From: Candidatus Aquiluna sp. XM-24bin5
GTDB lineage: Bacteria; Actinomycetota; Actinomycetia; Actinomycetales; Microbacteriaceae
Direction of reading: 5' to 3'
Assembly (NCBI GenBank): GCA_003149555.1
Contig: QCWE01000001.1
Coordinates: 708,546-772,545, forward strand
Length of the DNA stretch: 64,000 nt
Shown here: piece after piece, positions 24,374 through 33,194 of the stretch
Position numbering within the stretch: position 1 is the stretch's first letter
Layout of the letters: each line of letters begins with the position of its first letter
Notes under the pieces: generated by a model
What the model was told of the DNA's origin: nothing
Seen by the model: only the letters and a program-made list of their open reading frames with translations
The model's database searches: none
Program-made: the position numbers and the translations under genes

Positions 24374-25447
24374 ATGGCATCAGTATCTTTTAAGGGTGCA
24401 ACCCGCCTCTATCCAGGCGGAACCAAGCCAGCTGTAGACAAGCTGGATCTCGAGGTAAAAGACGGAGAATTCCTAGTTCTCGTCGGACCCTCTGGTTGCG
24501 GTAAGTCAACCTCTCTCAGAATGCTCGCTGGCCTCGAAGAGGTAAACGAGGGTGGCATCTACATTGGCGACAGGGACGTCACCGATGTTCCACCAAAGGA
24601 CAGGGACATCGCCATGGTGTTCCAGAACTACGCTCTCTACCCTCACATGACCGTGGCTGAGAACATGGGCTTTGCCCTCAAGATTGCGGGCGTAAGCAAG
24701 GAAGAGCGTGCGGAGCGAGTTTTGGAAGCAGCGAAGCTTCTCGACCTCGAGCCTTACCTAAACCGCAAGCCAAAAGCTCTCTCTGGTGGACAGCGTCAGC
24801 GTGTTGCCATGGGCCGCGCCATCGTGCGTAAGCCGCAGGTGTTCTTGATGGATGAGCCACTGTCGAACCTGGATGCGAAGCTTCGTGTTCAGACTCGTAC
24901 CCAGATTGCCTCGCTGCAGCGCAGGTTGGGGGTAACCACCGTTTACGTTACCCACGACCAGGTTGAGGCCATGACAATGGGTGACAGGGTTGCCGTTTTG
25001 AAGGACGGCCTCCTCCAGCAGGTCGACTCACCTCGCAACCTCTACGACAAGCCACAGAACGTCTTCGTTGCTGGCTTCATTGGCTCCCCAGCCATGAACC
25101 TCGTGCAGCTTGAGATTGTCGAAGGCGGTGTCCAGTTTGGTGATGAGGTTCTTCCTGTCGACAAGGCGGTTCTTGCAAAGGCAACTGGCAAGAAGGTCGT
25201 CGTCGGTGTTCGTCCAGAGAAGCTAAGCCCAGCCCCACACGGCCTTGAGTGCCACATCGATGTTGTCGAGGAGCTTGGAAGCGATGGCTACCTCTACGGT
25301 CGTGTTCAGCTTGATGGCACAGAGCAGAACGTAGTTGTTCGCGTCGACCCCATCGACCACCCCAAGGCTGGCGAGAAGATTCACCTGCACGCAGACAAGG
25401 ACGCAGTCCACGTCTTCGATGCAGAGACTGGCGAGCGTCTGAACTAA
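24374..25447 (+). CDS. ugpC: Carbohydrate ABC transporter ATPase (UgpC/MsmK type)
   Basis: 357 aa cytoplasmic ATPase of the MalK group. Walker [11 protein letters not shown]-loop VFQNYALYPHMTV, signature LSGGQRQRVAMGRA, Walker B VFLMDEPLSNLD, His switch VTHDQVEAM. The C-terminal ~130 residues are the TOBE regulatory domain (GVRPEKLSP). No permease or binding-protein genes are adjacent; in actinobacteria one such ATPase commonly serves several sugar or polyol importers. Strong ribosome binding site (GAAGGAG). The DUF4032 gene follows 3 bp after its stop. Confidence 0.93.
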   Translation: MASVSFKGATRLYPGGTKPAVDKLDLEVKDGEFLVLVGPSGCGKSTSLRMLAGLEEVNEGGIYIGDRDVTDVPPKDRDIAMVFQNYALYPHMTVAENMGFALKIAGVSKEERAERVLEAAKLLDLEPYLNRKPKALSGGQRQRVAMGRAIVRKPQVFLMDEPLSNLDAKLRVQTRTQIASLQRRLGVTTVYVTHDQVEAMTMGDRVAVLKDGLLQQVDSPRNLYDKPQNVFVAGFIGSPAMNLVQLEIVEGGVQFGDEVLPVDKAVLAKATGKKVVVGVRPEKLSPAPHGLECHIDVVEELGSDGYLYGRVQLDGTEQNVVVRVDPIDHPKAGEKIHLHADKDAVHVFDAETGERLN

Positions 25448-25450
25448 TAG

Positions 25451-26764
25451 ATGCCCTCCAGCCTCAGTATTACGGCTGCCACGGCAGAACCAGCACTCCT
25501 GGATCTGCCGTGGCATTTGCCGTTAGAGGCATGGCCGCAAGAGACAATCGCGGCTCTTCCCAAGGGTCTATCTCGCCACACGGTCCGCTTCGCACACCTT
25601 GGCGACCACGTCATAGCCATCAAAGAAACTTTGCTTGACCTCGCAAAGCGCGAGTATGAAGTTCTAAAGAGGCTAGAAAAACTAGACGTGCCTTGCGTAG
25701 AGCCATTTGCAATCATCTCTAACCGCAAGGACTTAGAGGGCAATGATCTTCCCGCGGTGCTCATCACGCGGCATCTAAAGTTTTCGCTTCCCTACAGAGC
25801 AATGTGGTCGCAGGGACTCAGAGATCAAACTGCAAACAGACTGGTGGATGCTCTCGCGCTGCTGTTAGTCAGACTCCACCTCGCCGGCTTTTTCTGGGGA
25901 GATGTGTCTTTATCAAACACGCTGTTTAGACGAGATGCAGGGCGCTTTGCCGCCTATCTAGTCGATGCGGAAACGGGCCAGCTATTTGAGGGTCGGCTCT
26001 CAAATGGCCAGCGGGAAAATGACCTCGAGATAGCGCGGGTGAACATCGCAGGAGAGCTAATGGACCTGCTTGCCTCAGGCAAGGCAACCGATATTGAGCC
26101 AAATGCGGTGAGCCAGCGAATCGTCGACAAGTACCACGAGCTCTGGAAGGAGTTAACGGCAACCGAGGTATTCGACGAGTCTGAGCGTTGGCGGATTTCC
26201 AAACGCGTCAAGAAGCTCAACGAGCTTGGCTTCGATATTGAGGAGCTGAGCATAGTCAAAGATGACGAGGGCCACACCGTCAAGATTCAACCCAAGGTGG
26301 TTGACGCCGGTCACCACGCAAGACGCCTACTGCTACTAACTGGCTTGGATGTTGAAGAGAACCAGGCTCGAAGGCTTCTAAACGACATCGATCAATACCG
26401 GCTAGCAAACGCCAGGCCAGGCGCAGACGAGGAGGTCATGGCTCACGAGTGGCTCTCAAACGTCTACGAACCTGTGATTGGTTCGATTCCGACCGAGTTC
26501 ACGGGGCGCCTAGAACCCGCTGAACTATTTCACGAGGTGCTGGAGCACCGCTGGTACATCTCGGAGGAAAAGGGAGCCGATGTGCCGCTTGTTGAGGCTG
26601 TGAGGAGCTATGTGTCGGAGGTGCTCTCGAAGCGTCGCGATGAGGCCACCTACCTTGGCACCACAACCTTGACTGAGGATCTCAACCTTATTGAACCAGT
26701 CCCCACGGGACTGATAGTTGTAGCCGACGATGATGAAGAAGGCGACTGGCGCGACAAGGTCTAA
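25451..26764 (+). CDS. DUF4032 protein with kinase-like N-terminal half
   Basis: 437 aa. Residues ~40-220 resemble the Kdo/LPS-kinase branch of protein kinases: HVIAIKETLLDLAKREYEVL for the ATP-Lys/Glu region and FFWGDVSLSNTLF followed by YLVDAETGQL for the catalytic and metal loops (WGD where HRD is usual). The C-terminal ~190 residues are the DUF4032 region. The substrate is unknown. The start is 3 bp after the previous stop and has no separate ribosome binding site, indicating translational coupling. Confidence 0.86.
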   Translation: MPSSLSITAATAEPALLDLPWHLPLEAWPQETIAALPKGLSRHTVRFAHLGDHVIAIKETLLDLAKREYEVLKRLEKLDVPCVEPFAIISNRKDLEGNDLPAVLITRHLKFSLPYRAMWSQGLRDQTANRLVDALALLLVRLHLAGFFWGDVSLSNTLFRRDAGRFAAYLVDAETGQLFEGRLSNGQRENDLEIARVNIAGELMDLLASGKATDIEPNAVSQRIVDKYHELWKELTATEVFDESERWRISKRVKKLNELGFDIEELSIVKDDEGHTVKIQPKVVDAGHHARRLLLLTGLDVEENQARRLLNDIDQYRLANARPGADEEVMAHEWLSNVYEPVIGSIPTEFTGRLEPAELFHEVLEHRWYISEEKGADVPLVEAVRSYVSEVLSKRRDEATYLGTTTLTEDLNLIEPVPTGLIVVADDDEEGDWRDKV

Positions 26765-26767
26765 GAG

Positions 26768-27727
26768 TTATCTATTTGCAGCAATCTGATAAAGCGCAAC
26801 CGAGGCTGCAATTCCAGCATTGAGTGACTCGGTGTCACTTGAGATTGGGATGCTCACAACCTGGTCGCAGTTCTCCTGGACCAATCTCGACAGCCCTTTG
26901 CCCTCGGATCCGACAATAACGAGAAGCGGCTTATCGTTTAGGTCAAAGTCCGGAAGCATCACATCGCCATCGGCGTCGAGCCCGACCACAAACAATCCTC
27001 TGCGCTGATACTCCTTGATTACTTGGTTCAAATTTGAAGCAAGAGCCACTGGAATCCTCGCGGCTGCTCCCGCGGATGTTTTCCAGGCCGAAGCCGTCAC
27101 TCCAACACTTCTTCGCTGCGGCAGCACAATCCCGTGGGCGCCGAAGGCCGCGACAGAACGAATGATTGCCCCTAGGTTTCGCGGATCGGTAATGCCATCG
27201 AGCGCTACCAAGAGCGGCAGCTGGCTCTTCGACAGAGCCCGATCCAGTAGCTCATTTGGATCCACGTATTTATAAGGCGGGACCTGGAGCGCGATGCCTT
27301 GGTGAACAAAGTCACCTCCGGTCATCCTGTCTATCTCCGCCCTCGTGACTTCACTGACTGCGATCCCTCGGTGGTTTGCAAGGGCAATGGCCTCGCGCAT
27401 GCGATCGTCCATTTCAACTCGCTGAGCAACATAAAGTGCGGTTGCCGGAATACGAGCTCTCAGTGCCTCAACCACCGCGTTGCGGCCCGAGAGGACTTCA
27501 GCTCCCCCGGCTTTTGCGGTTCCCCTCGAGCTCGCTACAAACTTCCCCTTTTTAGGCTTGGTGTTTTTCTCTGCGGCCTTGGCTGCGCGATAGGCCTTGT
27601 GATATGGGCGGTCCTCAGCCTTTGGCGTTGGGCCCCTTCCCTCCAGTGCCTTGCGGCCGTGTCCGCCGGTTCCCTTAGTTGGGCCCTTTTTCCCCTTAGC
27701 CGCTCCCGGCCTGCCCTGTTTTGCCAT
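26768..27727 (-). CDS. rlmB: 23S rRNA (guanosine-2'-O-)-methyltransferase RlmB-like
   Basis: 319 aa SPOUT (TrmH-family) methyltransferase. A basic low-complexity N-terminus (~75 residues, rich in Lys, Gly and Ala) precedes the substrate-binding domain (VLSGRNAVVEALRA) and the knotted catalytic domain with motifs LDGITDPRNLGAIIRS, VGSEGKGL and SIPISSDTESLNAGIAAS. Its ATG overlaps the cysS stop by one base (TAATG), so the genes are translationally coupled in the carD operon. Confidence 0.93.
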   Translation of the reverse strand: MAKQGRPGAAKGKKGPTKGTGGHGRKALEGRGPTPKAEDRPYHKAYRAAKAAEKNTKPKKGKFVASSRGTAKAGGAEVLSGRNAVVEALRARIPATALYVAQRVEMDDRMREAIALANHRGIAVSEVTRAEIDRMTGGDFVHQGIALQVPPYKYVDPNELLDRALSKSQLPLLVALDGITDPRNLGAIIRSVAAFGAHGIVLPQRRSVGVTASAWKTSAGAAARIPVALASNLNQVIKEYQRRGLFVVGLDADGDVMLPDFDLNDKPLLVIVGSEGKGLSRLVQENCDQVVSIPISSDTESLNAGIAASVALYQIAANR

Positions 27728-29121
27728 TAGCTCAGGCTCCAGTGGGTTCCGCTTGTGCCGTCAGAGAGCTCGATGCCTGCCTTATCAAGCTGATCCCTAA
27801 TCTCATCGGCGGCCTCGTAGTCCTTGTTCTCTCTCGCCTGATCGCGACGAGCAATGAGGGCTGCAATCAACTTGTCGAGGGCAACATGCTCCTCGGACGC
27901 TCCGCTTGACCACTGGCTTGGCGCTAGGCCGAGAAGCTCTAGCATCTTGGCAACCTGGTCGCGGTGCTTGGCAGCCTCGCGAAGCTGCTGTTCATCAAGC
28001 TCGGTATTGCCGCTTGTTACCGCGTCGTGGATTACCGCGAGCGCCGCCGGGATATTGAGATCGTCATTCATCTCATCCACAAACTCGCTGGGTAGCTCAG
28101 GACTCTCATCGAGCTGAGCAAACTGAGTCTCCCCCAGCTCCCGCTCGCAGCGCTCTAGAAAGCCGTGAAGCCGCTCCAGGGCACTTTCAGCTTCCTCTAG
28201 CACTGATGGCTGGAAGTCAAGAACGGAGCGATAGTGAGCGGTGCTGAGGTAGTAACGGATGACCACCGGCTCAGCCATCTCGAACAGATCCTTTGAGTAG
28301 ACGGAGTTGCCCAATGACTTTGACATCTTCTGGCCAGCCACGTTTACAAGCCCATTGTGGATCCAGTAGTTGGCGAAACCGTCTCCAGCTGCGAGCGATT
28401 GTGCCAATTCGTTCTCATGGTGTGGGAAGCGCAGGTCTAGACCACCACCGTGAATGTCAAATTTGCTTCCCAAGAAGTGCGTGGACATTGCCGAGCACTC
28501 AATGTGCCAACCGGGTCTTCCTTTGCCCCATGGGGAATCCCAACTTGCTGAAGCCGGCTCATCTGACTTAGTTGCCTTCCAGAGCGCAAAGTCCTGGGTG
28601 TTTCTCTTATCACCCTTGTCACCCTCTGACTCCATGTCATCTGGGGATTGGTGGGTCAGTTCTCCGTAGGTGGGCCAGCTGAGAGTATCGAAATACACGT
28701 TTGCAGAACCCTCTGCCTGGTAGGCATGGCCCGACTCTATGAGCTTTGAGATAAGGCTTATCATCTGCGGAATGTGCCCGGTGGCTCTGGGCTCGCCAGA
28801 GGGCAACCTTATGGCCAAGGCCCGGTAGTCTGCCGCGAAGATGTTCTCATTTGCGTGAGCCAACTCCCACCAGTTCACACCGGTCTCTGCTGCCTTTTCC
28901 AGGACCTTGTCGTCGATGTCAGTGACGTTTCTGATCAACGTGACCTTATTGCCGAGGTGCTCTAGCCACCTAGTCAGCAGGTCATAAACCAGGGCGGAGC
29001 GCAGGTGTCCGATGTGAGGCTCGGACTGTACCGTTGGCCCGCACACGTATATACCGACCTCGCCCTTTGTGATTGGGACAAAGTCTCTAAGCTCAGCAGC
29101 TTTGGTGTCATAGAGCTTCAT
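27727..29121 (-). CDS. cysS: Cysteinyl-tRNA synthetase
   Basis: 464 aa class I synthetase charging tRNA-Cys. HIGH-type motif PHIGHLRSALVYD, zinc-binding region around YVCGPTV and WHIECSAMS, and KMSKS in GQKMSKSLGNS. Start set at ATG 29121, giving the family N-terminus MKLYDTKAAELRDF; a longer frame runs into ispDF. It begins 10 bp after the ispDF stop. Confidence 0.96.
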   Translation of the reverse strand: MKLYDTKAAELRDFVPITKGEVGIYVCGPTVQSEPHIGHLRSALVYDLLTRWLEHLGNKVTLIRNVTDIDDKVLEKAAETGVNWWELAHANENIFAADYRALAIRLPSGEPRATGHIPQMISLISKLIESGHAYQAEGSANVYFDTLSWPTYGELTHQSPDDMESEGDKGDKRNTQDFALWKATKSDEPASASWDSPWGKGRPGWHIECSAMSTHFLGSKFDIHGGGLDLRFPHHENELAQSLAAGDGFANYWIHNGLVNVAGQKMSKSLGNSVYSKDLFEMAEPVVIRYYLSTAHYRSVLDFQPSVLEEAESALERLHGFLERCERELGETQFAQLDESPELPSEFVDEMNDDLNIPAALAVIHDAVTSGNTELDEQQLREAAKHRDQVAKMLELLGLAPSQWSSGASEEHVALDKLIAALIARRDQARENKDYEAADEIRDQLDKAGIELSDGTSGTHWSLS

Positions 29122-29131
29122 TGTCAAAAGC

Positions 29132-30250
29132 CTAGCTACGGCTTTGAACCAGGGCCGTTGCCACGGCCGCAACGCCACGAGAATCCGAGAGGAAGCCAAG
29201 GCCGTCTGTGGTTGTGGCGAGAACCGAAACTGGAGCTCCAACAACCTCTGTCAGATGATGCTCGAGCTCGTGCCGGCGAGGACCAATCTTTGGCTCTTCC
29301 GCAACGATTTGGACGGCAACATTGGCAGGCTCATAGCCAGCATTTGCCAGCATCTTCAGAGTCTCTCCAATAAACAGCTCTCCCGAAGCCCCCGCATACT
29401 CCTGACGGCTGGTACCAAAGTTTGAACCGATGTCACCCAATGCCGCGGCGGATAGCAGTGCATCGACAATTGCGTGTGCTACCGAGTCTCCGTCCGAATG
29501 TCCGGCAAGCGCTGGGTAGCCCTCCCACTCCATGCAGCCGAGCATGAGCTTTCCACCCTCACCGAATTGGTGGGCGTCAACGCCAATACCGCTTCTGACG
29601 TCGGTGAAGATTGCTCTAGCCCGCTCCAGATCGCTTGGGGTTGTGACCTTGAAGCCATGCTCATGACCCAAAACAATTGCGGTTTTGATTCCCTGGGACT
29701 CCAGGAGTCCTGCTTCATCGGTGAAGTCACCGGTTGCGTTCTCGAAACCTTTGCGAAGGGTGTCTACGCGGAATCCCTGCGGGGTCTGCACCATGCGCAG
29801 TGTGCTGCGATCGATGGTTCGCTCTACCCAGTCGCTCGAGACCTGCTTCACCGTATCGGCTGGGTTCATTGCCGGCACAACGCACTCTGCAAAGCCGAGG
29901 GCTGCATGCACCCGGTCAAAGACCTCTTTAGGGGTAAATGCACGAGCTGCATCGTGAACCAGTACCAGGTCCGTCTTCACCTCTGCCATGCCATGCGACA
30001 CCGACTGCTGCCTGGTCTCGCCGCCAACCACTACTTTGAACTCATCAAAGAACTTGGCCGTCAGCCTGGTGAACTCCCCAAGCAGCTCCTCGGGAGCGAC
30101 AACGACAAGCTGGTCGGGCTTGAACTCAGAGATGTGCATGAGCGAGAGCTCGAGCAAAGACTTTCCGGCAACGTTGATTGCCGCTTTTGGCTGGCCGGCT
30201 CCGAGTCTCTTACCCTTACCGGCGGCGACCAGCACCACCGCAACAGACAT
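29132..30250 (-). CDS. ispDF: Bifunctional IspD/IspF enzyme of the MEP pathway
   Basis: 372 aa fusion catalysing two non-consecutive MEP isoprenoid steps: CTP transfer to MEP (IspD) and cyclisation to MEcPP (IspF). IspD half (~1-215): LVAAGKGKRLGAGQPKA and VLVHDAARAFTP. IspF half (~217-372): GIGVDAHQFGEGG, AGHSDGDSVAHAIVDALL, ALGDIG. Separate or fused arrangements both occur in actinobacteria. Starts 2 bp after the carD stop. Confidence 0.95.
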   Translation of the reverse strand: MSVAVVLVAAGKGKRLGAGQPKAAINVAGKSLLELSLMHISEFKPDQLVVVAPEELLGEFTRLTAKFFDEFKVVVGGETRQQSVSHGMAEVKTDLVLVHDAARAFTPKEVFDRVHAALGFAECVVPAMNPADTVKQVSSDWVERTIDRSTLRMVQTPQGFRVDTLRKGFENATGDFTDEAGLLESQGIKTAIVLGHEHGFKVTTPSDLERARAIFTDVRSGIGVDAHQFGEGGKLMLGCMEWEGYPALAGHSDGDSVAHAIVDALLSAAALGDIGSNFGTSRQEYAGASGELFIGETLKMLANAGYEPANVAVQIVAEEPKIGPRRHELEHHLTEVVGAPVSVLATTTDGLGFLSDSRGVAAVATALVQSRS

Positions 30251-30252
30251 GG

Positions 30253-30735
30253 CTAGCTAGCCAGAACCTTGTCTAGCTCGGCCGAGGCTTTCTCCTCATC
30301 GACTTTTCTCGCTAGCGCAAGCTCGGAGATGAGAATCTGCCTTGCCTTGGCAAGCATGCGCTTTTCACCTGCGGAGAGACCGCGATCCTGGTCCCTGCGC
30401 CAGAGATCGCGAACGACCTCGGAAACCTTGACAACATCGCCGGAGGCCAACTTCTCAAGGTTTGCCTTGTAACGACGTGACCAGTTGGTTGGCTCCTCGA
30501 CAAACTCAGCCCTCAGCACGTCAAACACCTGCTTGACTCCCTTGCGGTCGATGACGTCGCGAACACCCACCATCTCAACGTTTGCAGCAGGAACCTGAAT
30601 GATCAGGTCTCCTTGTGCGACACGGAGTTTTAGGTACTTCTGCTTCTCACCACGAATCTTCTTATCAGAAACCTCGATGATTTCTGCGGCTCCGTGGTGG
30701 GGATAGACGACAGTTTCGCCAACTTCAAACTTCAT
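30253..30735 (-). CDS. carD: CarD/CdnL-type RNA polymerase-binding regulator
   Basis: 160 aa. The N-terminal RNAP-interaction domain ([18 protein letters not shown]) and C-terminal helical DNA-binding domain ([36 protein letters not shown]) match mycobacterial CarD, which stabilises open promoter complexes at rRNA and other promoters. First gene of the leftward operon carD-ispDF-cysS-rlmB; divergent from the LpqE-like lipoprotein gene. Confidence 0.96.
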   Translation of the reverse strand: MKFEVGETVVYPHHGAAEIIEVSDKKIRGEKQKYLKLRVAQGDLIIQVPAANVEMVGVRDVIDRKGVKQVFDVLRAEFVEEPTNWSRRYKANLEKLASGDVVKVSEVVRDLWRRDQDRGLSAGEKRMLAKARQILISELALARKVDEEKASAELDKVLAS

Positions 30736-30778
30736 AAACAGCTTTCGGCTCTCAAAACTCCGATTTTACCACAGTTAG

Positions 30779-30803
30779 CCCAGTTTCCCTAGGGTAAACT
30801 GGG
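30779..30803. promoter_or_regulatory. Palindrome between carD and lpqE-like gene
   Basis: CCCAGTTT (30779-30786) and AAACTGGG (30796-30803) flank CCCTAGGG, itself palindromic. Placed between divergent genes, and the right arm overlaps TAAACT, a possible -10 for the rightward gene. It looks like an operator for an unidentified dimeric regulator. Confidence 0.5.
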
Positions 30804-30827
30804 GTGGTTTAGGGGCCTGGAGGACCA

Positions 30828-31292
30828 TTGAAAGCCAAGAAATCTATTGCACTCATTGCCGCGATCGCAACCGTATTCGCCCTTGCTGGCTGCTCGCTGA
30901 GCCGAGAGGTTGCATCTTTAGATCCCTATGCCCCAAGCGATGGCGTTCAGATAGACACCGATGAGCTGAAGGCTCGAAACGTCATGTTCGTCGTCGATGA
31001 AGAGGGTAATGCGGTGCTGATCGGCTCCTTCATCAACCCCGGCCAGAGTGCTGTGTCTGCGACGCTGGAAACCATGGATTCAAACGGCACGGTAATCATG
31101 ACCGAGATGACCGTTGATGCTGGAGCGAAGTTTGACCTCGGCTACAACGGCACCGAGGGTAAGTATCTTTACCTGACCGAAACCCCAGGCTCAATGCACC
31201 CTGTCTACATGCGGGTTACCGGTGACCCAACGAGGATGCTGGTTCCAATCCTGGACGGCTCCCTAGAGGAATACCGCGGCTTTATCGACTAG
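30828..31292 (+). CDS. lpqE: LpqE-like lipoprotein
   Basis: 154 aa with a lipoprotein signal (IALIAAIATVFALAGCS; lipobox LAGC), then YAPSDGVQI and a beta-rich domain. Location divergent from carD is the same as mycobacterial lpqE, and the YAPSDG motif is shared by that group; function is not established and copper or cell-wall roles are guesses. TTG start at 30828 with GGAGG 5 bases before it. Converges with regX3 with a 4-base overlap. Confidence 0.8.
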   Translation: MKAKKSIALIAAIATVFALAGCSLSREVASLDPYAPSDGVQIDTDELKARNVMFVVDEEGNAVLIGSFINPGQSAVSATLETMDSNGTVIMTEMTVDAGAKFDLGYNGTEGKYLYLTETPGSMHPVYMRVTGDPTRMLVPILDGSLEEYRGFID

Positions 31293-31969
31293 ACCTCGAA
31301 CTTGTAGCCAAGTCCTCGAACAGTCAGAAGATGTCTCGGGCGCGAAGGGTCATCCTCAATCTTTGACCTGACCCTCTTCACATGGACATCAAGTGTCTTA
31401 GTGTCGCCGAAGTAGTTTGAGCCCCAGACCCTGTCAATGATTTGGCCCCTGGTCAGAACACGATTGACGTTTTCCATCAAGAGCTCAAGAAGCTCGAACT
31501 CCTTCAGGGGCATTTGAATCTTCTCGCCGTGGACGCTGACGGTGTGGCGATCGAGGTCCATAACCACAGGACCCGCTTTCAAGACTCCACTGTCACCCTG
31601 CACCGGCTCTGCGCCACGACGCAGCACCGCCTTCATTCGGGCTAGCAGCTCGCGGGTGGAATAGGGCTTGGTCACGTAGTCATCTGCACCTATTTCTAGA
31701 CCAACCACCTTGTCTATCTCGGTGTCCTTGGCGGTCAACATGATTATCGGTACCTGGCTCTCTGCTCGAATCACCCTGCACACCTCGTTGCCCGATAGAC
31801 CGGGAAGCATGAGATCCAAGAGGATTAGGTCCGCACCAAGAGAATTGAAGTTCTCGATCGCGCTATTGCCATCTTCCGCCTCAATCACGTCGTAGCCCTC
31901 TTTTTGGAGGAGGTATACGAGAGGTTCGCGAAGGTTCTTCTCATCCTCGACAACTAGGACTCGGGTCAT
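31289..31969 (-). CDS. regX3: Response regulator RegX3
   Basis: 226 aa OmpR-class regulator of the phosphate-starvation response. Receiver: VVEDEKN, LILLDLMLPGLSGNEV with the acceptor Asp, KPYSTREL. Winged helix: MPLKEFELLELLMENVNRVL, FGDTKTLDVHVKRVR, VRGLGYKF. The upstream senX3 stop overlaps its start by one base. Likely binds the PHO-box-like repeats before phoU, ppk and pstS in this window. Confidence 0.93.
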   Translation of the reverse strand: MTRVLVVEDEKNLREPLVYLLQKEGYDVIEAEDGNSAIENFNSLGADLILLDLMLPGLSGNEVCRVIRAESQVPIIMLTAKDTEIDKVVGLEIGADDYVTKPYSTRELLARMKAVLRRGAEPVQGDSGVLKAGPVVMDLDRHTVSVHGEKIQMPLKEFELLELLMENVNRVLTRGQIIDRVWGSNYFGDTKTLDVHVKRVRSKIEDDPSRPRHLLTVRGLGYKFEV

Positions 31970-33054
31970 TAGCTCTCCTGCTGGTCAATCGGTAGTCGAA
32001 GCGTGAAGGTCGAGCCTGTCCCGACCTTTGAAAACAGCTTGACCTCGCCACGGTGGTTGTAGGCGGCGTGCTTGACGATGGCAAGCCCGAGGCCGGTGCC
32101 GCCGGTCTCGCGAGAGCGAGAGGGGTCAACCCGATAAAAGCGCTCGAAGATGCGCTCCTGCTCGCTCTCGGGGATGCCAATTCCGGAGTCTGTAACGGCG
32201 ATCTCGGCTACGGAGTCGACCACGCGAAGCCCAACACCAACCTGGCCCCCAGGCTCTGAGTAGACAATTGCGTTTTCGACCAGGTTCTTCACGGCCGTTG
32301 TGAGCATTTCGTAGTCGCCGAACATTTTCACCGGTCCGACCGCGCTGGATGCGAGCTTGATGGAGTGCTGCTCAGCGAGCACCATGTTTCTATCAACGGC
32401 GTCAGCAATAACGGTTGCTAGGTCAAGATCGCCGCTTGTTTCAGAGAGCTTTGCGCCCTGAACCCTGGAGAGCTCGATGAGCTCCTGAACGATGTTTGCA
32501 AGCCGCTGCGACTCTCGCTGCAAAGACTCCGCAAACTTCTGAATGGTTTCTGGGTCGTCCGTGGCACCTGAGATGGCCTCGGTGAGCAGGCTTATCGCCC
32601 CGATCGGTGTCTTGAGTTCGTGGGAAACGTTGGCTACAAAGTCGCGTCTGGTTTCCTCAAGCTTTCGGGAGTCGGTGCGGTCGTCCACCAAAAGCATTAC
32701 GTAGCGCTCGCCAAACTTTGCGGCCCTGGCGTGAACCCAAACGGCATCTCGCCTGAGTCCAGTCTCTAGCTCAATGTCCAACGACACAGCGCCCGATGCC
32801 TTCTTGGCATCCTCGGCTAGCTGAACGAGGGCGGCGTGGATGAGCCTTCGATTCTGAACCAAGCCAAATTGAACTGCACCGGGCGAAGCCCTGACAACCT
32901 GATTTTGCTGATCTAAGACAACGCCAGCAGTGGCAATTACGTCCACAACCTGAGCCGCCACAACCTCGAATGCGTCAAACTCAGTTTCGGCATTGCGCTC
33001 TGCACGCTTGGATGCCAAAAAGCCCAATTTTGCTCCCTGTCTGGCGTAGTTCAC
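31969..33054 (-). CDS. senX3: Sensor kinase SenX3, without membrane segments
   Basis: 361 aa. A PAS-like region (~30-135; DVIATAGVVLDQQNQVVRAS) is followed by the HisKA box FVANVSHELKTPIGAI and an ATPase domain (NLVENAIVYSEP, VTDSGIGIPESEQ, GGTGLGLAIVKH). Orthologs normally start with two transmembrane helices; here the protein begins at the cytoplasmic segment and an in-frame stop lies shortly upstream of the GTG, so no helix can be added. No ribosome binding site precedes the GTG, hence possibly leaderless. Divergent from phoU. Confidence 0.9.
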   Translation of the reverse strand: MNYARQGAKLGFLASKRAERNAETEFDAFEVVAAQVVDVIATAGVVLDQQNQVVRASPGAVQFGLVQNRRLIHAALVQLAEDAKKASGAVSLDIELETGLRRDAVWVHARAAKFGERYVMLLVDDRTDSRKLEETRRDFVANVSHELKTPIGAISLLTEAISGATDDPETIQKFAESLQRESQRLANIVQELIELSRVQGAKLSETSGDLDLATVIADAVDRNMVLAEQHSIKLASSAVGPVKMFGDYEMLTTAVKNLVENAIVYSEPGGQVGVGLRVVDSVAEIAVTDSGIGIPESEQERIFERFYRVDPSRSRETGGTGLGLAIVKHAAYNHRGEVKLFSKVGTGSTFTLRLPIDQQES

Positions 33055-33110
33055 TAGGTAAACAACTACTTGTTACAAGGTTAGGAGTAAATTGGGGTCA
33101 TCATCGGTCA

Positions 33111-33128
33111 GTTTTCCGCTGGTTTGAA
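33111..33128 (+). promoter_or_regulatory. PHO-box-like direct repeat before phoU
   Basis: GTTTTCC (33111-33117) and GTTTGAA (33122-33128), start to start 11 bp, the spacing of actinobacterial PHO boxes. In the 140-bp region shared with senX3. Confidence 0.4.
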
Positions 33129-33194
33129 TGGAATTAAGCCAATGTTTCATTGGTGCTGGTTGGCTTTGAGCCACGAGGCAAGGAGATTTATTTG

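Noticed and set aside
29474..30256. 260-aa plus-strand ORF
   Set aside because: Exactly antisense to ispDF, which has clear IspD and IspF motifs; no ribosome binding site and no recognisable domain.
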